DNA of 64,000 nt from CALLVY01 sp937899855 (lineage in GTDB: Bacteria > Bacteroidota > Bacteroidia > Chitinophagales > Saprospiraceae), in NCBI GenBank assembly GCA_039820405.1, contig JBCBQC010000018.1:1-64000 (forward strand), read 5' to 3'. Under the pieces are notes generated by a model. That model ran no database searches. It was not told the DNA's origin and saw nothing but the letters and a program-made list of their open reading frames with translations. Below are positions 1 through 7,239 of the stretch, in pieces (the first letter of the stretch is position 1; every line of letters starts with the position of its first letter). The translations under genes were made by a program, and so were the position numbers.

Positions 1-825
1 CTTGGCAATGGTAAAATTAATTAGATAACCCAAAATGATGGATTGATCTTCTTTGGACAGCGCACCGATATTTTTTCTGTAGAGGTCTCGCAATTTTGCG
101 AAAGTCTCCTCCAAACCCTCTCGTAAGAGTTCGTAAGCCAGTAAGTAAATATCCGCTATCCGGCCGATCTCTTTTTTAAACAAACGACAGTATCCAACGG
201 CAGACTCCATGCGCTCCAAATTATAGCTCTGCTGAAGTATGTTGCTTCGATTGATAATTTCACAGAGGTACTTAAGTTTGGTTAGGCCGTAAAAGAGATC
301 CAAATTATCCATGGCGGCGTCCAGGCTATCGATGGTCAGCTTCATCTTGCTGGTTCCGGTGTAAAAAAAGTGGAGGTGATTTAGCTGAAACTTCTTTAGT
401 CTGTTCCAGGTATTTTCATTTGTTTTTTTGTCTAGCGTCTTATTTAAAGATTTAATTCGCTGTTGGTACAGGTGGTTCAATTTTCGTTCTTTTAAGATAT
501 GTATCATCTGAAAGTCGCGATCTCCCGATGGATTGGACTTGATCTTGTTGAGGATCAAAAATTCTTCCAGAAAAAGGTACAAGGTCGAGAGAACGTTGCT
601 GAACCCCTTGGCCTTGATGTCAAGTGCCTTTACGCTCTGATACTTTAGTGCCTCTTCTTTGGTCAACTCGCCCGCAAGGATCCGATTCCACTGCCTTTTG
701 ATGAATTTAAATACGGTGATTGCTTTTGCCTGCCGGCGGTACAGGTTGGTCAGGTAAGATTCAAAATCCTTCATTTCTTTGTCGTCCAGCGTCCGGAGGA
801 GGGTGATAAGTTTAGTTTTTTTCAT
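1..825 (-). CDS. Helical-repeat protein of a paralogous Saprospiria-type family (3' end outside window)
   Basis: An open frame of 275 codons runs from an ATG at 825 to the left edge without a stop, so the C-terminus is missing. The product is almost entirely charged and helical, with no signal peptide or membrane segment. Its start (MKKTKLITLLRTLDDKEMKDF) has the pattern of the other helical proteins in this window (24232, 26194, 49793, 55291): a short helix, then L-S/D-x-x-E-x-x-x-F, then a helical array. I know such proteins as a large uncharacterised group in Saprospiria genomes, and the function is unknown. It is more diverged from the other four than they are within their pairs. It is transcribed away from the small gene at 1104. 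Confidence 0.8.
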   Translation of the reverse strand, partial: MKKTKLITLLRTLDDKEMKDFESYLTNLYRRQAKAITVFKFIKRQWNRILAGELTKEEALKYQSVKALDIKAKGFSNVLSTLYLFLEEFLILNKIKSNPSGDRDFQMIHILKERKLNHLYQQRIKSLNKTLDKKTNENTWNRLKKFQLNHLHFFYTGTSKMKLTIDSLDAAMDNLDLFYGLTKLKYLCEIINRSNILQQSYNLERMESAVGYCRLFKKEIGRIADIYLLAYELLREGLEETFAKLRDLYRKNIGALSKEDQSIILGYLINFTIAK

Positions 826-935
826 GTCCAGGGGTGAATCATACGAGGAAAAAAAATTGACCTAAGTGTATGCAGTTAATGCTAGTAATTAGCTGATTAT
901 TAGGTTGTTATATTATCGTGATGAATAAGGGTGCT

Positions 936-953
936 TTACACTTGCAGTGTTAA
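936..953. promoter_or_regulatory. Short palindrome in divergent intergenic region
   Basis: TTACACT-TGC-AGTGTTAA is an imperfect palindrome between the divergent genes ending at 825 and starting at 1104. It could be an operator for either gene, perhaps for the HTH-like product of 1104. A chance palindrome of this size in AT-rich DNA is also plausible. Confidence 0.2.
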
Positions 954-1103
954 ATATAAAAGGATTCGGTAGGAATTTGTAATTTTTTGTGATGGAAAAA
1001 ATATAGATAATTACAGCGTGAAACGTCCTTACTTTTAGGTCATACTCGTAATGCGGTATGGTTTAAAAACTTTTCGAAAAGCGAAAAACCAAAACCCCCG
1101 ATT

Positions 1104-1445
1104 ATGGAAGAGTCCCGTAAGTACTTGATGGATAAGTTTCAAGATCACTTGGTGGAGAGTTATCATTCCTATTGTGAAACCTACGGGATTCCGGTGAGTT
1201 ACGCAGGGTTTGTGACTTATCTCATCGACCACGAGTTGATCTCAAAAACATCCGTAAAGCGTTACACGGTGCTCAAAGAATTTGCCACTTGTCTGCCGGT
1301 TCACGCAAATAAGACGGCTGCGGTAGCCGCTCTTTCCAAGTGTTTTAACATCTCGACCAGAAGCGTCTGGTCCATTTTAAAAAACGATCACGAATTTGAA
1401 AAAAGTGGCGTTTTATCAGCAAAGAGAAAACTAAGCCGAAGCTGA
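1104..1445 (+). CDS. Small putative HTH protein
   Basis: A 113-residue basic protein with no signal peptide. The C-terminal part, about residues 70-95 (KTAAVAALSKCFNISTRSVW), reads like a helix-turn-helix unit: alternating small hydrophobics, then N-I-S-x-R-S-V-x-x-I-L as a recognition helix. The N-terminal 60 residues are helical and not recognised. It stands alone, between a divergent helical-repeat gene and 360 bases of apparently non-coding DNA. DNA binding is inferred from pattern only. I cannot name a family, and a Bacteroidota-specific orphan is equally possible. Confidence 0.6.
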   Translation: MEESRKYLMDKFQDHLVESYHSYCETYGIPVSYAGFVTYLIDHELISKTSVKRYTVLKEFATCLPVHANKTAAVAALSKCFNISTRSVWSILKNDHEFEKSGVLSAKRKLSRS

Positions 1446-1804
1446 TTTGTCAGCTTGGCACGCAACCGAAATTTACCGTCAAAGCAACGTTTGTTGACTG
1501 GGGAAACCAATCAGTCTGAATGGTACATTTTAAAACCGATTGCTCAATCATTCAAGGGGAAAATGCTTTCCGTTTGGAATACCTGTAGAATATCACTTGC
1601 CGCTCAAGCAGATCGTTCCGATTGATTGGAGCACGATTTGGGCAAGTACAGGATGTTCCAACGTGTCCGCCTCCAAACGAGAAGGGTTACCCACCGTTTG
1701 ATACGGGCCGATGAGGAGAAGACTGACAATAACCTATAACCTCAGTGAGAAGAAGGGATTTGTTTAACTCATTCAGTATTACTTAAATACCAAAATAGTA
1801 AGCG
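1446..1804. other. Non-coding gap, nothing recognised
   Basis: About 360 bases with no credible reading frame on either strand. I see no tRNA-like fold, no strong terminator and no terminal inverted repeats. The stretch before 1805 is AT-rich and presumably holds the promoter of the five-gene operon that follows, but no clear TAnnTTTG element stands out. Confidence 0.4.
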
Positions 1805-2869
1805 ATGTCAGATTTAAAAAGAACGAGTCCGTTTAGTAAGAAAAATAATAACAACCTATTTGAGCCGTCTAGTGATACCAAGATCAAATGGTTGCTGACC
1901 AGAAAGAAGGCCTACGGCAAAGGGACCGTCTCTTTGCCGGGTATGTTCACGACGGAAAAATTTTCCTCCGATGCCCTGTTTTGCGTCTCGGCGCTGCTTG
2001 CCGAATTTTTTGGTTTGTACGTCATTTGGCAGGCCAGTAATTACTCCGACGTATTTATTTGGCTGGTAATCGGTGCCTTTGTCGTGGACCTGGTGTGCGC
2101 CGTGGGGCTGCACTGGTACGAGGGGGATAAGGTATACTACCAAAACTTAAAGCGCTATTTCGAAAACAATGACACCAGTCCCGATGATTGGAGTGAAGAT
2201 GAAAAACGACCCCGCAAAAAAGTCATCTGGGGGATCACCAAATTTGTCTTTACCCTATTGCTTTCCTCCTTGGCCATCGGTAAGATATTGCTGTACTACT
2301 ATTTGCCACCCCAGACCATCGATGGCATCACGGTCGGTATCTGCCTGTCTTATTTATACGTCGCCTACGTTCATTTCTTCCACACGGGTTATTTCCTTTC
2401 CGAAGTATTGGTCAAGCACCATTTTATTCGGAGCAATTACAACAAATTCAATAAGCTCCGTAGGAAGAAGGAAAACAAATACTACATCCATGAATACCGG
2501 ACCTTTAAATTCAAGACCGGCGCTTCCCTGATCACGCTTGACGTAGATGGCGGTCGGCACCACCTTGAATCCATCAAACCCGAGGCCAATGGTGACAATA
2601 ATTATCAATTCAGGACCTGGGGGATACTCACCGACGACGACCTACTAAGCCTCATCGATGTCCAAGAGACTCCCGAGGCGGCGTCGGTGGTCGCAAAATT
2701 TGGCCACGATCATCAAATGGAAATCCTGCGGCGAAATGCTCAGGCCATGATCACCAGGAAAGATACTGAAGAATCTCCCCAAAGGAGTGGAATTGACCAG
2801 GTCAACTTAAACCTGATCAAGCACAGCGTAAAGTCTAGCGGTGGAGTAGAAGACAATGGTAAGGAATAA
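1805..2869 (+). CDS. Four-helix integral membrane protein, unknown function
   Basis: A 354-residue protein with a polar, Asn-rich N-terminus and four hydrophobic segments near residues 56-76, 82-103, 141-166 and 172-198. A polar C-terminal region of about 150 residues follows. There is no signal peptide, so it should sit in the inner membrane. It is the first gene of a tight operon: only 6 bases separate it from the GTG-extended reading of the next frame, and the later genes are spaced 10-31 bases apart. The rest of the operon encodes exported proteins, so an assembly or anchoring role is possible, but this is inference. No family was recognised. Confidence 0.8.
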   Translation: MSDLKRTSPFSKKNNNNLFEPSSDTKIKWLLTRKKAYGKGTVSLPGMFTTEKFSSDALFCVSALLAEFFGLYVIWQASNYSDVFIWLVIGAFVVDLVCAVGLHWYEGDKVYYQNLKRYFENNDTSPDDWSEDEKRPRKKVIWGITKFVFTLLLSSLAIGKILLYYYLPPQTIDGITVGICLSYLYVAYVHFFHTGYFLSEVLVKHHFIRSNYNKFNKLRRKKENKYYIHEYRTFKFKTGASLITLDVDGGRHHLESIKPEANGDNNYQFRTWGILTDDDLLSLIDVQETPEAASVVAKFGHDHQMEILRRNAQAMITRKDTEESPQRSGIDQVNLNLIKHSVKSSGGVEDNGKE

Positions 2870-2908
2870 GCTCGGGTGGCATTTAGCGCTAAATATTTAA
2901 AAAACATC

Positions 2909-4225
2909 ATGATGAAGAAAATTAGCTTCTTTAGGTATTCAGTATCCTACCGCTCGGTTTTCCTGTTTCTGGCCGTGCTGTTGGGTAGTTGTGGTGGCGA
3001 TGAGGGAGAGAGTGGCGACGTGGCAATACACTATGATTTTTACTTCGATACCAATATTTTTGATGCCAATCAACTGCCGAATAGTCTGGTTTCGATTTGT
3101 TACCCGCAGGACTTGACTAATTGTCCGGGGAGTGCAGTGACTCGGTTTTTTGCCGGTGAGGAGACGAAACTGATTGCCATGGGTACGGATGCTTCGAGTC
3201 CAACGGAGCAATTGATTTTAGAAAAAAACCTTGCCGAACAACTGGCTGGAATTGCGGTCAATAAGGCGTACATGGACAGTAAACTCAAGACTGACTTTGA
3301 GTTATACGAGGAATTTACTGGCTTGGATGGAGTGGACTACTCAAGTACCGATGTAGAGCTCTTTCTCACCGATCGCAATATCTCAAGGAACCACCAGCTG
3401 TTCTTTTTTTCGGAATATAGCCAAGATGACTACGTGACCATGTTCAGCCGTGAATTTCAGATTTTTCACGATGTGGAAACCCTAAAGGATAGCATTGCTG
3501 GAAGGGTTTGCCGTGGTAAGGTGGAGCGGATAAGTATTCTTTACGAACTTTCCTTTTTAGGCGGCGAGCAAAATGTTGCGGGTTGTGATTGTTCTGAGGA
3601 AAAAGAAGTGGTCTGTGGCGACGGTATACTCTATCGGAATCGGTGTAAGGCCGAGTGCGCCGGTGCCTTAAACATCAGCCTTGGCCCCTGCGATAAAATG
3701 GTCGATTTGGAAATTCCCGTTTTGGACGAGGAAAAAATCAAGTCGGAAGCGAGAGGCTTTATTGAGACTTTTTACGATTACCTCAATGAAATTTCAAAGG
3801 GCATCGACGTGAGGGCCGAAGCCAAAAGCTTATTTTTGAACAATGGGGAAGGGGTGAGTATCCAACTCAACAACAAGAACAGCGATCTGATTCGGACCGT
3901 TTCACTCGACAGTTATCTGAACTATCTTTACGGCCTGGGAGATAAAAATCAAACCGTTAGAATCAAAATCGGCTCCATCCAACTGGACCAACCCTTCGAA
4001 GATATGATGGATGGAGACTTGCCCATGGAGTCCATAATGGCTTCGATTGAGCAGGACTACCACCGCTATAGTTACGTCGACAAAAAGGTGGGTAAGCTCC
4101 TGTACGCCGATAAAACCGGAAAAGGAGTGGAGATCATTGCGCGTTTATCGGAAAATCCAGGCTCCGGGAATCTGGAGTGGAGGGTATGCCTTTCAAATAT
4201 TTCGGTAGAGAAAAAAGCCATCTAG
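2909..4225 (+). CDS. Lipoprotein with a Kazal-like six-cysteine module
   Basis: The frame is open from a GTG at 2876, but the double ATG at 2909/2912 puts a proper lipoprotein signal at the N-terminus: basic start, hydrophobic core FLFLAVL, lipobox L-L-G-S-C. Start 2909 or 2912 is therefore preferred. After a G/D/E-rich linker comes an unrecognised domain. Near residues 226-261 there is a Kazal-like cysteine pattern (C-x-C-x7-C-x9-C-x3-C-x10-C, including CGDGILYRNRCKAECAGA). Kazal modules usually inhibit serine proteases; whether this one does is not shown. The C-terminal ~190 residues are not recognised. It is the second gene of the 1805-9708 operon. Confidence 0.85.
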   Translation: MMKKISFFRYSVSYRSVFLFLAVLLGSCGGDEGESGDVAIHYDFYFDTNIFDANQLPNSLVSICYPQDLTNCPGSAVTRFFAGEETKLIAMGTDASSPTEQLILEKNLAEQLAGIAVNKAYMDSKLKTDFELYEEFTGLDGVDYSSTDVELFLTDRNISRNHQLFFFSEYSQDDYVTMFSREFQIFHDVETLKDSIAGRVCRGKVERISILYELSFLGGEQNVAGCDCSEEKEVVCGDGILYRNRCKAECAGALNISLGPCDKMVDLEIPVLDEEKIKSEARGFIETFYDYLNEISKGIDVRAEAKSLFLNNGEGVSIQLNNKNSDLIRTVSLDSYLNYLYGLGDKNQTVRIKIGSIQLDQPFEDMMDGDLPMESIMASIEQDYHRYSYVDKKVGKLLYADKTGKGVEIIARLSENPGSGNLEWRVCLSNISVEKKAI

Positions 4226-4237
4226 GCCGGATTAGCC

Positions 4238-6619
4238 ATGAAATGTACAAGCCTAATTTTCCTTTTTGCCCTGCTGGCTTATTCGGCTGATGCTCAGTTG
4301 ACCGATGGAGATCGCGACCAAATACGGCGCGCTTCGGAACGTTTGATCAAACACTACTTCAATGTAAAACGGGAAGCAGCATTTCGGTTAAAGCAAAGAT
4401 CGGAAGCCACCACCTCGGTGGACGGAAATCGAATCAAAGGCCAAATTGATTCCCTTTATCAAAGAAAATTGGGCAAAGATGCTTTGGTGGAGCCAAACGC
4501 CCGGGTTTATATTTCTTGTAGAAAGAACGGGAAAAACATAGCATCTACCAGTCGTAGCTTTAGAGAATTTCTCAATTTTAGGTACTTCACTAGCGCAGAG
4601 GCGGTAGATTATAAAGATGTCTGTGTGGCAGAGTATTGGGAAGCGGAGAAAAAGGTCATCGTTAAATTTAAAAGTAAATTTGAAGTTGATGAAAAGTACT
4701 GTAAGCCACGTAAAGATGGCTTCCACCACAGACTGGCTTACCTCCGCTACTGGCGCGTAGGAGGTGCTTTTAAAGTAAGTTTTCTTTCCATTGAGTTTGA
4801 AGGTGACAAGATGAAGTGTACCGAGGAGCCACTGGCATTAGACAGCCTCTACGCTACCTATACAAGCCCTTCCTTACCCCCATCCCAAGTTCCATCCCAA
4901 CGGCCCAGCACCTCGGAGCCCACACGCGCCCTTCCGAGTATCTCGTTCTTGGCTCCACAAAGTGGCGCGGGTACAACGGAAGAAGAGGTGTTCAGCATCA
5001 GTGCCAACATCACGGGAGTAGAGGCAAAGGATGAGATTCAACTACTGCTGAATGGCGTCGTGCAGAAAAAATTCAATTTTAGAAGAGGTCAGCTCAAGCA
5101 AAAGTTGGCCCTTTTGCCCGGTCGGAATGTAATCAACATCCTTGCTAAAAATAGTGCGGGCCAGGCGGTGGAATCCGCTACGATCAGCTATGAAAATCAA
5201 CAAAGTTTTCAACTGCCCCAGGTCTCCCTTCAAAACCGTCTTGGCGATACGGTTCGCAACCTCAAGGTGCTCCAGCTATCGGCAGTGATTACGGGGCTGC
5301 GGACGGAGGATGAGCACAAACTGTATTGCATCGCCAACGGAAAGGTCTACGACCGGAGAAGCTTGCAATTTTCTCGGGGTTCTTTACAAGCGGAGGTTCC
5401 GTTACAGCAAGGTGAGAACCACCTCGTAGTAGTCGCCGCAAACGAGCATGGCGTACACTACGACGATTTTACCCTGGTGGTTTTAGGTCAACTTGAAAAG
5501 CCAAGTATTACCATCACTCATCCGCTGACCGATATTTTTTCGGATAAGCAAAGAATCAGCGATACCAGTACCTACATCACCGCAATTGTACGCGAGGTGG
5601 AGCGGCAAGAAGATATTGAAGTGTTGGTGGATGGCAAAAAAATCGACTTTGACTTTGATCCCCAACTTCAGTTGCTTTCAACCGGCCTGTTTGAACTCAA
5701 TACCCGGATTGATGGTGCCAATACAAATGTCAGGATTATCGCCAAAAATAGTAGTGGGAAATCCACCAAGGAACACCTTCGTTTCCGTTACCATAGTCCC
5801 TGTGCTTCCGTCTCCGATAGCTTATCCAGCTGTAGAGCTAGACTGGTAATGGTAATTGATGACCTAAAGAAATGTAGAACGGAGGTAAAACGATTAAGAC
5901 GAGAAAAATTATCGCTCCAGTACACCAACTCAAAACTCGAAGCAGAAAATAAAAAAATCAGACGCGAGGTCCACGACAGTACGCTGTTCATTGGATTAAA
6001 CTTTAGCTTGGTCTCCCGACCATTCCAAACGCCCTTGGGGAATCTGGCCCAGTATGACCCCATTGACCGGGCTGGGCGAAGCGTCAATTTGTCCAGTTTT
6101 GGTTTCTCGATTTACTACTTGGTCGGCGCGTGGTTGGGTAATATTCAACGGTCAAAATCGACCTTGCCCGAATACCACTACACCCAATGGCAGGTTGACG
6201 AAATCAGTCGTCGCTTTGATCGCGATGGAGTGGCTTACCGACCATTACAGTACGAATCTACTCAGGCCAATTTGTTTACCATAAACTTTGGCTGCTACGT
6301 TTACACCTACCTCAAACCCGTTCCCTTGTATCTGATGATTGGCTTATCCCACGCCAAGGGGGAGGTATGGAATAATTTCTCTGGGGAGTACAACGACGCT
6401 TTAAATCGAAATGCGGACGCTACCTACGCCATTGACTTGCAGCGGATCAATACGCAAAAGCCGATCCTGGGGCTTGCTTATGTTCAAAAATTCCTACAGG
6501 TCGAAGCGGGATACGACTTTTTGTACGAAGACTATTTTTTAAACGTGGGTGCCAATCTCCCCCTGTTTGACCTACCGACCAAACATTTTTATTTAAAAAG
6601 ATCTCGCCGCATTCCTTAA
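4238..6619 (+). CDS. Secreted protein with Ig-like repeats, coiled coil and barrel-like C-terminus
   Basis: A 793-residue protein with a clear signal peptide (MKCTSLIFLFALLAYSADAQ). Residues ~20-200 form an unrecognised domain with paired cysteines, followed by a Pro/Ser/Thr linker. Residues ~229-515 hold about three Ig-like units of ~90 residues, each with G-x-N-x-I-x-I-x-A-x-N-x-x-G near its end (for example NVINILAKNSAGQ). Residues ~520-585 form a coiled coil (LRREKLSLQYTNSKLEAENK). The last ~200 residues alternate aromatic and glycine-rich strands like an outer-membrane or surface beta structure. The layout suggests an envelope-spanning or surface protein. It starts 12 bases after the lipoprotein gene. 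Confidence 0.8.
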   Translation: MKCTSLIFLFALLAYSADAQLTDGDRDQIRRASERLIKHYFNVKREAAFRLKQRSEATTSVDGNRIKGQIDSLYQRKLGKDALVEPNARVYISCRKNGKNIASTSRSFREFLNFRYFTSAEAVDYKDVCVAEYWEAEKKVIVKFKSKFEVDEKYCKPRKDGFHHRLAYLRYWRVGGAFKVSFLSIEFEGDKMKCTEEPLALDSLYATYTSPSLPPSQVPSQRPSTSEPTRALPSISFLAPQSGAGTTEEEVFSISANITGVEAKDEIQLLLNGVVQKKFNFRRGQLKQKLALLPGRNVINILAKNSAGQAVESATISYENQQSFQLPQVSLQNRLGDTVRNLKVLQLSAVITGLRTEDEHKLYCIANGKVYDRRSLQFSRGSLQAEVPLQQGENHLVVVAANEHGVHYDDFTLVVLGQLEKPSITITHPLTDIFSDKQRISDTSTYITAIVREVERQEDIEVLVDGKKIDFDFDPQLQLLSTGLFELNTRIDGANTNVRIIAKNSSGKSTKEHLRFRYHSPCASVSDSLSSCRARLVMVIDDLKKCRTEVKRLRREKLSLQYTNSKLEAENKKIRREVHDSTLFIGLNFSLVSRPFQTPLGNLAQYDPIDRAGRSVNLSSFGFSIYYLVGAWLGNIQRSKSTLPEYHYTQWQVDEISRRFDRDGVAYRPLQYESTQANLFTINFGCYVYTYLKPVPLYLMIGLSHAKGEVWNNFSGEYNDALNRNADATYAIDLQRINTQKPILGLAYVQKFLQVEAGYDFLYEDYFLNVGANLPLFDLPTKHFYLKRSRRIP

Positions 6620-6629
6620 ATCTACTGCG

Positions 6630-7208
6630 ATGAAAGCTACCAAAAAGTTGAGACATCTATTTTACTGTTGTGGCTGGATACTCTTAATTTGCCTCTATCC
6701 CGAACGGCCTCTGGCCCAGGACTTGTTGCGTACCTACGTCGGTACGGATGGTGGCTATTTTAAAAATGAAAGTGAAGGGAATTTGCATTTTTCCATTGGA
6801 GAACCCATCGTAGAGTGGATAGAACAAGATGAGCTCCAGCTCTCCCAGGGCTTCCAACAAGGCGACTTAGCGGAGTTCAATTACGTCAACAACTTCCAAT
6901 TGTTTAACCTTTTTCCCAACCCCAACAATGGAAATTTTAATCTGGTCGTCGGCGTTTCTAACGGAGCCAGCTTAGCGATTGAAGTTTACAACTCCCTTGG
7001 CCAATTGGAGCACTCCACCATTTTTCCCAATCTCCATACCGAGGAGTTGAGCATTGAGATGGCCTTGCCGAACCAGGCGGCTGGAGTCTACTTTTTATCA
7101 TTTATTGTCGACGGGCAGCGTCTGTACGCCGAAGAATTTGAGAATGGCCCGCTTTCGGATAAGCCTTTGCGGTACTACCGGTTTTCAAAATTTGTGGTCG
7201 TCCCTTGA
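6630..7208 (+). CDS. Short secreted protein with T9SS type A sorting domain
   Basis: A 192-residue protein with an N-terminal signal sequence ending near LAQD. A short beta-rich segment follows with the motif F-S-I-G-E-P-I-V-E and later Q-G-F-Q-Q-G, which I often see just before sorting domains in Bacteroidota. Residues ~90-165 form a type IX secretion C-terminal domain: LFPNPNNGNFNLV, then VYNSLGQL, then AAGVYFLSF. There is essentially no independent catalytic domain, so it may be a small structural or adaptor protein delivered to the surface. It lies 10 bases after 4238-6619 and 31 bases before 7240. Confidence 0.88.
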   Translation: MKATKKLRHLFYCCGWILLICLYPERPLAQDLLRTYVGTDGGYFKNESEGNLHFSIGEPIVEWIEQDELQLSQGFQQGDLAEFNYVNNFQLFNLFPNPNNGNFNLVVGVSNGASLAIEVYNSLGQLEHSTIFPNLHTEELSIEMALPNQAAGVYFLSFIVDGQRLYAEEFENGPLSDKPLRYYRFSKFVVVP

Positions 7209-7239
7209 CCTCCTTCACTAAAGTTCAAACAACTGTACA

